Part shown: piece after piece, positions 36,307 through 45,293 of the stretch
Layout of the letters: every line of letters begins with the position of its first letter
Numbering within the stretch: position 1 is the first letter of the stretch
Source: Spirulina sp034932185
GTDB lineage: Bacteria; Cyanobacteriota; Cyanobacteriia; Cyanobacteriales; Spirulinaceae
Assembly (NCBI RefSeq): GCF_034932185.1
Contig: NZ_JAYGHW010000095.1
Span: 16,022 to 80,021, forward strand
Reading direction: 5' to 3'
Length of the DNA: 64,000 nucleotides
Translations under genes and position numbers: made by a program
Notes under the pieces: generated by a model
Seen by the model: only the letters and a program-made list of their open reading frames with translations
Told to the model about the DNA's origin: nothing
Databases searched by the model: none

Positions 36307-36942
36307 CTAGGAATCGCTGCCGGAAATTTCCGGTTTTTTGCGGGATTCGAGCCAAATCGTCAAGGCGATCGCCCCCACTACCCCCACCAAGGCGAGAACG
36401 CCAAACTGTGCCACCCACCCCACCAATTGGGCTAGAGGGATCAACCGCCCCACAAAAAAGGCCAACGTCACCATCAACACCGCCCACACCGTCGCCCCGC
36501 CTAAATTACAGAGCAAAAACTGACGGTAGGGCATTTGGGCAATCCCCGCCATTGGCCCGGCGAAAATCCGCAACAGCGCCACAAACCGGCCAAAAAATAC
36601 CGCTCGCCCCGCATTGAGGCTGAACTGTTGGCGGGCAACCCGCAGTTGTGCTTCGGAAATGCGGAACCACCCCCCCACCCGCACCAGGAGCGGCCAGCCG
36701 CCCCATTTCCCCAACCAATAGCCACAGTTATCCCCCAGCACCGCCCCGGAGATGGCACTGGCCAGCACGCCCCAGTAGCTCAGATCGCCACTGCCCGCTA
36801 AAAACCCCCCGACGAGGGTAATCGTCTCACCGGGCAGGGGAATGCCCGTATTTTCTAAAGCAATACCGATAAAGATCACCCAATAGCCGTAGAGTTGGGC
36901 TAGGTCTTCCAAGCGATCGAGGGATAAGATTTCCACGGACAT
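36307..36942 (-). CDS. DedA-family membrane protein
   Basis: The 211-residue protein shows the DedA pattern: ENTGIPLPGETITLVGGFLA, GDNCGYWLGKWGG, FFGRFVALLRIFAGPMAG, then two C-terminal helices. DedA proteins (VTT/SNARE-associated Golgi fold) act as membrane transporters or lipid scramblases, including undecaprenyl-phosphate recycling in some bacteria. Conserved acidic and arginine residues (E30 region, the R of GRF) are present. It is a single minus-strand gene. Confidence 0.9.
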   Translation of the reverse strand: MSVEILSLDRLEDLAQLYGYWVIFIGIALENTGIPLPGETITLVGGFLAGSGDLSYWGVLASAISGAVLGDNCGYWLGKWGGWPLLVRVGGWFRISEAQLRVARQQFSLNAGRAVFFGRFVALLRIFAGPMAGIAQMPYRQFLLCNLGGATVWAVLMVTLAFFVGRLIPLAQLVGWVAQFGVLALVGVVGAIALTIWLESRKKPEISGSDS

Positions 36943-37024
36943 CCCTATTTACAAAAGTTCAATATCTTTCTCATCTTGACGCGATCCAGGCTAGGCTGTC
37001 AATGTCAAAATCAGTGCTTTGCCT

Positions 37025-38263
37025 TTAGGTTGGGGAACAATCGGAGCAATCGGATTGATGGGGTAGGGTGAAATAGATCGTTGTTCCGGCTCCAAGTTGC
37101 GATTCTGCCCAAATTTTACCGCCGTAGCGCTCGACAATTTTCTGGCAGGTGGCTAAACCAATCCCGGAACCGGGGGGGGATTCCTCTAACTGTACCCGAT
37201 GGAACAGCTTAAAAATGCGATCGCATTCCTCCGAAGGGATCCCCCGACCATTATCACGGATCCCAAACCGCCAATATTCGCCGTCTGCTTCTACCCAAAC
37301 GCGCACATCAGGAGGCAGATGGGGACGGGCAAACTTGAGGGCATTACTGAGAAGATTTTGCAAAAGTTGTAAAATTTGCGTGGCATTAACCACAAGGGTA
37401 GGCAGTGGCTCTACGGTGATTTGAGCTTGACTATTTTGGATACTAAATTGTAAGTTGGCTAACACTTCCCGCATCACACCATTACAATCAGTGGCTACAA
37501 TCCGATGGGATTCAACCCCCACTTGAGCATAGGCGAGTAATCCTTCGATCATCTGTTGGAGGCGATCGCTTCCTGCGATAATTTTTTCCACATAAATCAC
37601 GGCCGGGGGGTCGAGGCGATCGCCAAATTGCACCCGTAATAACTTGGCAAAACCCATAATACTCTGAAGCGGTTGGCGAAGATCATGGGCAATGGTAAAG
37701 GCAAATTGCTCCAGGGCTTCGTTGGAGCGAGTTAATTCATGATTGAGGGTTTTCAGTTTACGATTAGCCTGTCGTAAAGCGGTGGTGCGCTCTGCGACTT
37801 TGTGCTCTAAATATTGATTAAGTTCTGTGAGTACAGTATTTTTTTCTTCTAACTTTAAATCATGATTAAAACTGTGGAGGGCTTCCTGAACCGTCGTGAT
37901 CAAGTCCTCTTTATTCCAAGGCTTGGTGATGTAGCGGTAGAGATTGGCCGCGTTAACCACATTCCCGACGGCATCGGCATTGGCTTGGCCCGTTAACATG
38001 ATTTTAAAAATGCGCGGGTTTTGGGCATGGATTTTGATCAGCAAATCATCCCCTTTTAAGCCGGGCATAATATAATCTGCAATCACCACCGCCACCCGAT
38101 GCTTATCCGCTGTTAATTCTGCGATCACTTCCAGTGCTTCTTCCCCATCCTGGGCTAATTCAATGATAAAATCTGGCCCAAGGGCATTCTCCAGTTCCGT
38201 TTGAATACTGCGTAAAATACTGGGTTCATCATCAACGCAAATAATCGCCAGTTTATGAGTCAT
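37025..38263 (-). CDS. Response regulator-histidine kinase fusion
   Basis: The 412-residue protein has an N-terminal receiver (residues ~5-125; CVDDEPSI, phospho-Asp in VVIADYIMPGLKGDD, then LTGQ and ITKPW). A coiled coil (~130-185) precedes a kinase core with the H box LEQFAFTIAHDLRQPLQSIM and an ATPase domain with IRDNGRGIPSEECDRIFKLF and GSGIGLATCQKI. The receiver-first order, with the DHp type found in phytochrome-linked kinases, suggests a phosphorelay intermediate. Its ATG overlaps the end of the upstream receiver gene by 11 bases, implying coupled translation. Confidence 0.93.
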   Translation of the reverse strand: MTHKLAIICVDDEPSILRSIQTELENALGPDFIIELAQDGEEALEVIAELTADKHRVAVVIADYIMPGLKGDDLLIKIHAQNPRIFKIMLTGQANADAVGNVVNAANLYRYITKPWNKEDLITTVQEALHSFNHDLKLEEKNTVLTELNQYLEHKVAERTTALRQANRKLKTLNHELTRSNEALEQFAFTIAHDLRQPLQSIMGFAKLLRVQFGDRLDPPAVIYVEKIIAGSDRLQQMIEGLLAYAQVGVESHRIVATDCNGVMREVLANLQFSIQNSQAQITVEPLPTLVVNATQILQLLQNLLSNALKFARPHLPPDVRVWVEADGEYWRFGIRDNGRGIPSEECDRIFKLFHRVQLEESPPGSGIGLATCQKIVERYGGKIWAESQLGAGTTIYFTLPHQSDCSDCSPT

Positions 38264-38657
38264 GCTGAGAGAGGGCGGTAGAAATCAACGTCTGTAGTTC
38301 TAAGGCTTGCCAAGGTTTTTGGAGACAATAAAAGAGCTTTGCTTCGGTGTAGGTGCGCTGAATGGCCTGCTCATTGGCCTGGCCTGTCAACAGGATCGTG
38401 GTAATTTCTGGATAAATTTTGTGAATCCGGATTAAAAACTCATCGCCATTCATCCCAGGCATTAACCAATCAGAAACAATGAGCACGATCATGATGCCTT
38501 CTTGACGTAATTCGTCGATAATTTCAAAGGCTTCATCAGCACTTTCTGCAAACTCGCAGAGATACTGAGATGCTAATGTTGAGCGTAATTCAATCTCTAA
38601 GCTTTTGAGAATTGTGACTTCATCATCCACACAAAGAATCGCGGTATGGGGACTCAT
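38253..38657 (-). CDS. Single-domain response regulator (CheY-like)
   Basis: The protein has 134 residues from MSPHTAILCVDDEVTILKSL at 38657; an ATG two codons earlier is possible. It has receiver motifs only: the DDE acidic pair, phospho-Asp in LIVSDWLMPGMNGDE, LLTGQAN and LQKPW. No output domain is present. It overlaps the receiver-kinase gene by 11 bases, so it probably exchanges phosphate with that kinase. The two receivers are related to each other (LTGQAN, KPW), which suggests duplication. Confidence 0.9.
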   Translation of the reverse strand: MSPHTAILCVDDEVTILKSLEIELRSTLASQYLCEFAESADEAFEIIDELRQEGIMIVLIVSDWLMPGMNGDEFLIRIHKIYPEITTILLTGQANEQAIQRTYTEAKLFYCLQKPWQALELQTLISTALSQHDS

Positions 38658-38746
38658 AGGCATTGGTATTCTGCACGGCTTCCCCACTATCCTAGCCCAA
38701 ATGGTGGGCTTCCTTGCAGCGGGTGGGAAGTTGAAAGCTGATGGGG

Positions 38747-39409
38747 TTAGGGCTTGAAGCGTTGTCGTAGGGGTTCGTAAATGAGGGGGGCGATCGCCAG
38801 CAAACTCAGCAGGAACACGGCGAGGAAAAAGGGCTTCATCTGGCCCGTGGCTAGGGCGGTTTTGCCAGCGGCTCCCAAGCTGGCATACAAGATCGTACCG
38901 GGTAAAATCCCTACCGCCGTACCGATGGCATAGGGCTTTAAAGCAATGGGGGTGAGGCCAAAGAGAAAATTAACGATCGTAAAGGGGGAAATGGGAAAAA
39001 AGCGCACCGCCAACACGAAGGAGAGGGGCCGTTGCTCTACGGAACGACGGAACCAATGGAGACGTTTGTGCTGACCAAAACGACGTTCTGCCCAACTATG
39101 GCCATAGTAGCGGGCGAGGGAAAAGGCGGCGATCGCCCCCAGGGTTCCCCCCACCACCGACAGCACCGTCCCCCAAGCCGCTCCAAATACCAATCCCCCC
39201 GTCACCGCCAACACTGTGCCGGGAATGCCCATCACCGTTAACGTCACATGGGCCGCCAAAAAAGCCCCCATGCCCCCCTCTTCAATGAGATGAACCCACC
39301 GTTGATGATCCGTCAGCCAAGGGCGCAAGGGAGAACCCCAGAAGGTGATCAACCCCATGGCCATGACTATCAACCCGATCCATTTCCACCGCCTTGGCGA
39401 TCGCCCCAT
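38747..39409 (-). CDS. TVP38/TMEM64-family (VTT domain) membrane protein
   Basis: The protein has 220 residues from the ATG at 39409 (MGRSPRRWKWIGLIVMAMGL); the codon five places earlier is TTG. The VTT core is read as GIPGTVLAVTGGLVFGAAWG, SLARYYGHSWAERRFG and FFPISPFTIVNFLFGLTPI. It is related in fold to the DedA gene at 36307 but belongs to the TVP38 branch. It probably has a role in membrane lipid or ion transport. It is divergent from rpsP with a 187-base gap. Confidence 0.88.
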   Translation of the reverse strand: MGRSPRRWKWIGLIVMAMGLITFWGSPLRPWLTDHQRWVHLIEEGGMGAFLAAHVTLTVMGIPGTVLAVTGGLVFGAAWGTVLSVVGGTLGAIAAFSLARYYGHSWAERRFGQHKRLHWFRRSVEQRPLSFVLAVRFFPISPFTIVNFLFGLTPIALKPYAIGTAVGILPGTILYASLGAAGKTALATGQMKPFFLAVFLLSLLAIAPLIYEPLRQRFKP

Positions 39410-39596
39410 GCTCTCTATCCTCAAAAATCACGATAACCCCAATCCTTCTAGCCACCGATGGAATCCCCCCTGTTGTAGCGAAACAGGGCCCCTGGATCAA
39501 CACAGCCCCCGATCTTGTCCCTGTGAGTTTTCTTTTCCGGGCAAAATCCCGTACAATCGTAAGGCAAAACTGTTTATACAAACTCATTACCCTGCA

Positions 39597-39848
39597 ATGA
39601 TCAAGATTCGACTGAAGCGGTACGGCAAGAAACGGGAAGTCAGCTATCGGATTGTGGCCATGGACAGCCGCGTCCGCCGGGATGGCCGCCCCCTGGAAGA
39701 GTTGGGCTTTTATAACCCCCGCACCGATGAAACTCGTTTGAATGTGCCGGCGATCGTGGAGCGCCTCAAGCAAGGGGCCCAACCCACGGAAACCGTCCGT
39801 GACATTCTCACCAAGGCTCAGGTGTTTGAACAATTAAAAACCGCATAA
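39597..39848 (+). CDS. rpsP: 30S ribosomal protein S16
   Basis: The 83-residue protein starts MIKIRLKRYGKKREVSYRIV at 39597; the longer open frame upstream is non-coding leader. GRPLEELGFYNPRTDETRLN is the S16 signature. The stop TAA overlaps the ATG of khpA (TAATG), the first link of a tightly packed four-gene operon. Confidence 0.98.
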   Translation: MIKIRLKRYGKKREVSYRIVAMDSRVRRDGRPLEELGFYNPRTDETRLNVPAIVERLKQGAQPTETVRDILTKAQVFEQLKTA

Positions 39849-40252
39849 TGACGGATCGGCTCACAACAGAATTACCAGATTATGCGGCATTGGTGGAGTT
39901 TCTGATTGCTCCCCTCCTGGATAGCCCCGATACCCTACGGATTAACTGTGAATATGTCCGGGGCAAAACGGCGGTGTTGGTGAGGGTTGCCTTTGGAGAA
40001 GCGGATCAGGGTCGGGTGCTGGGACGGGGCGGCCGGAATATCGAAGCGGTGCGCACGGTTTTAACGGCAACCGCTGAAAATGCTGGTCAAACGGCTCGCC
40101 TGGAGGTGTTTGGCAGTCCCCGACCGGAAAGGGAAGACCGAGACCATCACCATCGCCCCGATGGAAATTCACCAGATCGCGAAATCCAGGTTAAACGGCC
40201 CTTAACGGAGCGGCCCACCAAACCTCGCCGCCTCGATGCCGAATCACAATGA
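39848..40252 (+). CDS. khpA: KH-domain RNA-binding protein KhpA
   Basis: This 134-residue protein has a KH domain (residues ~10-85) with the RNA-binding GxxG loop in RVLGRGGRNIEAVRTVLTA. The tail is charged and low in complexity (ERPEREDRDHHHRPDGN-like), longer than in typical KhpA. KhpA homologues bind many RNAs and pair with KhpB. rpsP-khpA adjacency is widely conserved in bacteria. The gene overlaps rpsP by 1 base and the phoH-like gene by 4. Confidence 0.9.
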   Translation: MTDRLTTELPDYAALVEFLIAPLLDSPDTLRINCEYVRGKTAVLVRVAFGEADQGRVLGRGGRNIEAVRTVLTATAENAGQTARLEVFGSPRPEREDRDHHHRPDGNSPDREIQVKRPLTERPTKPRRLDAESQ

Positions 40253-41205
40253 GCGAGATGATTTCGTTCCCCAGTCCTGAAAGTGCGATCGCCTTTGCTG
40301 GGATTGGGGAAAGCCATTTAAAACTCTTGGCCCGCCATACCGGGGTGAACTTGGTGTTGCGGGGTCAGGATTTGGTGATGACGGGGCAACCGAAGGCGAT
40401 CGCCCGTTGTGCGGCGGTGGTGCGATCGCTCCAACCCCTGTGGGAAACGGGCCAAACCCTAGGGGAGCCGGATATTCTCACCGCCTTCCACGCCGTCGAT
40501 ACGGGCCGCGAGGAAGACTATCAAGATTTACAAAAAAATATCCTCGCCACCACCCGGCGAGGGATTCCCATTCGTGCGAAAACCTTTCGTCAGCGGCAAT
40601 ATATCCAAGCGATCCGCAGTCATGATGTGGTGTTTTGCATCGGCCCGGCGGGAACGGGCAAAACCTTTCTCGCTGCCGTGTTAGCGGTGCAAGCTCTCCT
40701 CAAGGATGAATGTGAGCGAATTATCCTCACCCGGCCCGCTGTGGAAGCGGGGGAACGGTTGGGGTTTTTACCGGGGGATTTGCAACAAAAGGTAGACCCG
40801 TTTTTACGTCCCCTTTATGATGCCCTGTATGAATTTATCGATCCCGAAAAGATCCCCGATCTGATGGAGCGGGGCAAAATCGAAGTGGCTCCCCTGGCCT
40901 ATATGCGGGGGCGGACGCTCAAAAATGCCTTTGTCATTGTCGATGAGGCCCAAAACACCACCCCCGCCCAGTTGAAAATGGTGTTAACCCGTTTGGGGCA
41001 AAGTTCGCGCATGGTGGTGACGGGGGATGTTACCCAAACCGACCTCCCCCAACAACAGGATTCCGGTTTAGTCGTGGCCCAAAGGATTTTAAAATCTGTA
41101 GAAGGCATTGCCTTTTGCCAACTCTCAGCAGCGGACGTGGTGCGTCATCCTTTGGTGCAGCGCATTGTCGCCGCCTATGAACAGCACGAAACCCGTGGGA
41201 AATAA
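40249..41205 (+). CDS. PhoH-family ATPase
   Basis: The 318-residue protein has a short N-terminal KH-like region and the PhoH P-loop GPAGTGKTFLAAVLAVQALL, with Walker B in FVIVDEAQNTTPAQLKM and the VTGDVTQTDLPQ motif. PhoH proteins (YbeZ type) are RNA-linked ATPases associated with YbeY in ribosome maturation. The ATG overlaps the khpA stop (ATGA) and the stop overlaps the next ATG (TAATG), so all four genes are probably one transcript. Confidence 0.94.
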   Translation: MSEMISFPSPESAIAFAGIGESHLKLLARHTGVNLVLRGQDLVMTGQPKAIARCAAVVRSLQPLWETGQTLGEPDILTAFHAVDTGREEDYQDLQKNILATTRRGIPIRAKTFRQRQYIQAIRSHDVVFCIGPAGTGKTFLAAVLAVQALLKDECERIILTRPAVEAGERLGFLPGDLQQKVDPFLRPLYDALYEFIDPEKIPDLMERGKIEVAPLAYMRGRTLKNAFVIVDEAQNTTPAQLKMVLTRLGQSSRMVVTGDVTQTDLPQQQDSGLVVAQRILKSVEGIAFCQLSAADVVRHPLVQRIVAAYEQHETRGK

Positions 41206-42056
41206 TGCGTAAACTCTTGGCGGCCTTGAAGTTAAAGTTAGTTCTCCTCAATCAGGTCTGGATGGGGCGATTGCTTCAAAAAATGCTGGGGCCTCATGTC
41301 ACTGCCTTAGTGGTTAAAACTGAGAATGGCCAGTTTGCCATTGCCCCAGATGACTATGAGATTGGCAAAGCGTTGCGGAAAAAAGGGCGATACGGTCAAA
41401 CCGAAGTTGAAACCCTCAAACCTTATTTAATGCCCCAAAGCCGAGTCTTAATCGTTGGCGCTCATATTGGCACATTGGTTATCCCCATTGCCCATCAGGT
41501 GGCTGAGGTGGTGGCTGTTGAGGCAAATCCCGCGACCTATGGTTTATTGACGATGAATCTGGCTTTAAATCACATCACCAATTGCCAGGCGATTAATATC
41601 GCTGCTAGTAATCAGACAGAAACTTTGGAATTCTTAATCAACCGCGCTAATTCCGGCGGGACAAAACGGGTTCCTCAATTGAAGAAATTTATCTACTATT
41701 ACGATCAGCCTGAAATTCAACGGATTCCAGCAGTGAGTTTGGATGAATATTTGGCAGATCAAGCTTTTGATGTGATTTTAATGGACATTGAGGGATCGGA
41801 GTATTTTGCGCTGTTGGGAATGCAACGGTTACTCAGTCATGCTCAGGCGTTGATGGTGGAGTTTTTACCCCACCATTTAACCAATGTCAGTGGGGTGACG
41901 GTGGCGGAGTTTGTGGGGGCGATCGCTCCCCATTTTTCCCACCTCACGATTCCCTCCCAGGGAATCGTGTTAGAGCAAAGGGATTTTATCCCCCACCTGG
42001 AGGCAATGGTAATCGCTCAACAGGGTGATGATGGCATCCTGTTTAGGAAGGATTAA
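41205..42056 (+). CDS. FkbM-family methyltransferase
   Basis: The 283-residue protein has a SAM-binding segment with VLIVGAHIGTLVIPIAHQV and VVAVEANPATYGLLTMNL, and the FkbM acidic motif VILMDIEGSEYFALLGM. Such enzymes usually O-methylate sugars or small molecules. Its one-base overlap with phoH (TAATG) is unexpected for this function. The G in the first motif is followed by AH rather than the common AN (GAHIG). Its 3' end overlaps the HEAT-repeat gene end by 4 bases, convergently. Confidence 0.85.
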   Translation: MRKLLAALKLKLVLLNQVWMGRLLQKMLGPHVTALVVKTENGQFAIAPDDYEIGKALRKKGRYGQTEVETLKPYLMPQSRVLIVGAHIGTLVIPIAHQVAEVVAVEANPATYGLLTMNLALNHITNCQAINIAASNQTETLEFLINRANSGGTKRVPQLKKFIYYYDQPEIQRIPAVSLDEYLADQAFDVILMDIEGSEYFALLGMQRLLSHAQALMVEFLPHHLTNVSGVTVAEFVGAIAPHFSHLTIPSQGIVLEQRDFIPHLEAMVIAQQGDDGILFRKD

Positions 42057-42583
42057 GCCAATTGTCGCTGGGCCAGTTGGGCCTGGGCAAAGGCGCGGAC
42101 TTGGGGATCATTGTCGTTTTCGGCGCGATCGCCTACAAATTCCCAGGTTTGGGGTACATCGGCATATTGCTCAATCATCACCGTAAGGGCGCAAAGGCGG
42201 GGATTCACTTCATCGGGGGTTTGACGACGGAAGCGATCGGCAAAGGCACATTTAGAAAGAATTTCATAAACATTAAAGGCATCCCGCCAACCGCGCACCA
42301 GTTCTTGCACCGCTAAGGCGCGAATGATCGGGTTTTGGGCATATTGGGCGTAGGTTTTAAACCAATTGAGGGTTTCCACCTCGTCTTTACCGTAGTGAGC
42401 CAAGGCGCGAATGGCCACCGACAACACCCCCGGATCGCTTTCCGCTTTAATCCAATCCTTGAGATCTTCTAAAAATGTGGGTTGTGAAGTGAGGTGAGGG
42501 AGGGCAGTTTGCAGGGCGATCGCCCGTTCACGGGGGGGGGCAATCGCTTGCAGTGTGGCGAGGGTTGGGGAAGAGATAGACAT
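42053..42583 (-). CDS. HEAT-repeat-like helical protein
   Basis: The protein has 176 residues from MSISSPTLATLQAIAPPRER. It is all helical, with repeated units such as DPGVLSVAIRALAHYGKDEV, NPIIRALAVQELVRGW and DPQVRAFAQAQLAQRQ, which follow the HEAT/armadillo pattern. In cyanobacteria such proteins include phycobilin lyases and lyase-like factors, but the function here is not determinable. No enzyme motif is seen. Confidence 0.65.
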   Translation of the reverse strand: MSISSPTLATLQAIAPPRERAIALQTALPHLTSQPTFLEDLKDWIKAESDPGVLSVAIRALAHYGKDEVETLNWFKTYAQYAQNPIIRALAVQELVRGWRDAFNVYEILSKCAFADRFRRQTPDEVNPRLCALTVMIEQYADVPQTWEFVGDRAENDNDPQVRAFAQAQLAQRQLA

Positions 42584-42685
42584 TGTTTGTAGATACCAAG
42601 AGGGAGCCGCTGGCCTTGGAGCAAACCCTGCTCCATTGAGCAACATTTTAAAGGCAAACTTCCACAAGCCACTCAATACCCTGTC

Positions 42686-42707
42686 GGGGCGAAAAATTTT
42701 TCGCCCC
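42686..42707. repeat. GGGGCGAAA hairpin element (copy 2 of 6)
   Basis: GGGGCGAAAAA and TTTTTCGCCCC form a perfect 11-bp inverted repeat. It lies 11 bases after the stop of the DUF4090-like gene on the minus strand, so it could act as its terminator. Confidence 0.8.
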
Positions 42708-42717
42708 CTTGCCCGGC

Positions 42718-42999
42718 TTAACCGCCGTAGTAGAACAAAATTTCTTTCTCTTTGAGCGGGGGGAATTCCGCATCCAGAAGACGCTGATTCAGTTCCGCCT
42801 GAGAAAGGTGTTTCGCCCCAATGCGGACAATGCGCGATCGCATCGTATTGGTCACGCCGCTGCGTTGGCGATCGCCCTCCAGCGCCATCACATCTTGATA
42901 AAGCTTTAATTTGGCGGCAGGGATAGGGCTACCGTCGAGGTCGAGGCCCTGGGCAATGGCAACATCGACAGCATCTGCGCCCGTGGTTTGATCGGCCAT
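42718..42999 (-). CDS. Small conserved cyanobacterial protein (DUF4090-like)
   Basis: The protein has 93 residues from MADQTTGADAVDVAIAQGLD at 42999; an upstream in-frame start is not supported. I recall the pattern DGSPIPAAKLKLY, RQRSGVTNTMRSRIVRIGAK and FPPLKEKEILFYYG from the cyanobacterial DUF4090 family. It has no membrane helix or catalytic motif; the function is unknown. It lies 53 bases downstream of map on the same strand. Confidence 0.65.
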   Translation of the reverse strand: MADQTTGADAVDVAIAQGLDLDGSPIPAAKLKLYQDVMALEGDRQRSGVTNTMRSRIVRIGAKHLSQAELNQRLLDAEFPPLKEKEILFYYGG

Positions 43000-43052
43000 G
43001 GTGAATGATTTAAAAATGAGAGAACTTCGCCATTGTCCCATTGCAACGGGCT

Positions 43053-43880
43053 TTAAACCAAATTGCGATCGGTGAGGATTTCGTAGCCCGTGGCGGTGAC
43101 TAACACCGTATGTTCAAACTGAGCCGAAAGGCGGCGATCAGCCGTAACCACCATCCAGCGATCGCGCAATGTCCGCGTCACCTTTGACCCCGCATTGATA
43201 ATTGGCTCAATGGCCAACGTCATCCCCGCTTTAAGCGTCACCTTCGGAAGATCCGGCGTGCGGGTATGAAACACCGCTGGCGGTTCATGCAAATTGCGCC
43301 CCACCCCATGGCCGGTAAAATCATCCACAACGCTATAGCCGTGGGGGGTGACAAAATCCTCAATGGCGGCGGCAATATCAAAAAGGGAATTCCCCGGCTT
43401 CATCTGCTCAATGCCTTGGTATAACGCCGCTTCCGCCACCTTCATTAACTGGGCAGCATCGGGTTTTATCCTACCAATGGCGATCGTGATACAGGAATCG
43501 CCATGATAACCGTCCTTAAACGCCCCCGTATCCACCTTGAGCAGATCCCCCTCCCGTAATATCACCTTTTTATGGGGAATCCCATGCACCACCTCATGGT
43601 TTAAACAGGCACAGATCGAAGCCGGAAAACCGTGATACCCCTTAAAACTAGGCGTTGCCCCCTCCGCCCGAATCCGCTCCTCGGCGTAGGCATCGAGATC
43701 GGCGGTACTCATTCCCGGCCGAGCCAAAGCAGCAATTTCCTTCAACACCGTGGCGACAATCCGCCCGGATTCCCGCATCCGCTCCACCTCTAACGCTGAT
43801 TTCAATTCAATTCCGCGACGGCTACGGCCCATCGGGGGCAAGGCGGAACGCGAGGCAAAGAGTTGGGTCAAGAAGTTCAT
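43053..43880 (-). CDS. map: Methionine aminopeptidase, type I
   Basis: The protein has 275 residues from MNFLTQLFASRSALPPMGRS at 43880. The metal ligands of the pita-bread fold are visible: KVDTGAFKDGYHGDSCIT (two Asp), DFTGHGVGRNLHE (His), LAIEPIIN (Glu) and AQFEHTVLV (Glu). It removes N-terminal methionine. The ~28-residue N-terminal extension before GIELKSALEVERM may be cyanobacterial. Confidence 0.95.
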   Translation of the reverse strand: MNFLTQLFASRSALPPMGRSRRGIELKSALEVERMRESGRIVATVLKEIAALARPGMSTADLDAYAEERIRAEGATPSFKGYHGFPASICACLNHEVVHGIPHKKVILREGDLLKVDTGAFKDGYHGDSCITIAIGRIKPDAAQLMKVAEAALYQGIEQMKPGNSLFDIAAAIEDFVTPHGYSVVDDFTGHGVGRNLHEPPAVFHTRTPDLPKVTLKAGMTLAIEPIINAGSKVTRTLRDRWMVVTADRRLSAQFEHTVLVTATGYEILTDRNLV

Positions 43881-43996
43881 CACCAATGGGGAAACACTGC
43901 CTTTTAGTGTATAGCAATCCTTGATCATTCCTGAAAGCTGTCACGTCATGGGGGCTGCGTTGTCCATTGAGACCAGTGAGATGGAGCGCAAATCTT

Positions 43997-44018
43997 GGGG
44001 CGAAAACTTTTTCGCCCC
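43997..44018. repeat. GGGGCGAAA hairpin element (copy 3 of 6)
   Basis: GGGGCGAAAA-C-TTTTTCGCCCC lies in the divergent gap between map and the acetyltransferase-like gene, where a terminator is not needed. That argues for a mobile or structural role for the family. Confidence 0.8.
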
Positions 44019-44098
44019 TACCGTGATCAAGATTATCCATTACCAAAAATTCCCCGACTTTTTGTTATTGTGATGGCAATTCATTCCATCCCTTGGCT

Positions 44099-45220
44099 AT
44101 GACCGTTGAAATTATTCCTGTCACAACACCAGAACAGTTGCGAGAATTTCTTGCTGTGCCGCTGCGGGTTTATCGCGATGATCCCCATTGGGTGCAACCG
44201 TTACGCAGTAGCATTGAAAAACAATTGAGTTCTGACAATAACTTTCGCACCTATGGGGATTTACAACCCTTGATCGCCCGCCAAAATGGCCAAGCCGTGG
44301 GGCGGATTGTGGCGACGGTGAATCAGCGTTTAATTGAGCGCAGTGGTCAGGCTTTGGGGATTTTTGGTTTCTTTGAGGTGATTCCTGATTTAGCGGTGGC
44401 TTCGGCGTTGTTTGATGGGGCGATCGCCTGGCTCCAGGAAAAAGGGATGACCCTTGTGCGCGGCCCCATTGATCTTTCCACCCATAACAATTGTCTCTGT
44501 TTAGCCGATGGCTTTGAGGATACGCCCCACATCCTCACCCCCTACAATCCCCCCTACTACGCCGATTTTTTGACGAAATTAGGCTGGGAACGGGTGAAAA
44601 ATGCCTATGCTTATCAGATGGATCTGAGTATTCCCCTCAATGATCGCTTTGAACGGGCCTATAAGATTGCGATTAAATCGGGGATTACGTTTCGCAATTT
44701 ACACACCAAAGGGGAAGCTTTCGAGCAGGATTGCCAAACCCTCTATCAACTATTTACCACCAATTTTGCCAATAACTGGAGTTCTAGCGCCCGCACTTGG
44801 GAGGAGTTTCGCGCTGAAGCGGAAGATTTAAAAACCTTGGTTGATCCGGATATTTTCCCCGTTGCTGAAGATCAGGGCAAAATGATTGGTTTTTGTATGG
44901 CGTTGCCGGATTACAATATTGCGTTAAAGCAGGTTAATGGCCGTTTAGATTGGTGCGGTCTGGTGAAATTTCTCTGGTTTCGTCGCCAAATCAATCGCGC
45001 CCGTGTGATTGCGATTACGGCTCTTCCGGAATATCGCCGTAAAGCTGTGCCTTTAGCATTAGTCCACCTCCTGATGAAGCAGGGAACCCAACCGGGCAAA
45101 CCCTATCAAACCGCTGAACATTCCTTTGTCTGGGAAGATAACACGCCATCCCGCCATTTAATTGAGGCGACGGGCAGCAGGATTTCTAAAACCTATTGTA
45201 TGTTTGAGAAAGGGATTTAA
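44099..45220 (+). CDS. GNAT-fold acyltransferase-like protein
   Basis: The protein has 373 residues from the ATG at 44099. An N-terminal part (VTTPEQLREFLAVPLRVYRD, DDPHWVQPLR) and the centre (GFFEVIPDLAVASALFDGAI, LVRGPIDLSTHNNCLCLADG) match a cyanobacterial and proteobacterial GNAT-like family of about 370 residues. The C-terminal half has RVIAITALPEYRRKAVPLAL, which resembles the acetyl-CoA-binding motif. The substrate is unknown; it is probably a cytoplasmic enzyme acting alone. Confidence 0.65.
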   Translation: MTVEIIPVTTPEQLREFLAVPLRVYRDDPHWVQPLRSSIEKQLSSDNNFRTYGDLQPLIARQNGQAVGRIVATVNQRLIERSGQALGIFGFFEVIPDLAVASALFDGAIAWLQEKGMTLVRGPIDLSTHNNCLCLADGFEDTPHILTPYNPPYYADFLTKLGWERVKNAYAYQMDLSIPLNDRFERAYKIAIKSGITFRNLHTKGEAFEQDCQTLYQLFTTNFANNWSSSARTWEEFRAEAEDLKTLVDPDIFPVAEDQGKMIGFCMALPDYNIALKQVNGRLDWCGLVKFLWFRRQINRARVIAITALPEYRRKAVPLALVHLLMKQGTQPGKPYQTAEHSFVWEDNTPSRHLIEATGSRISKTYCMFEKGI

Positions 45221-45293
45221 CAGCGATTGAACAGTGTGCATCGGGTGGACAAAATAGAAAAAACAACCGAGTACAAAAGACAACTAAAAAGTC

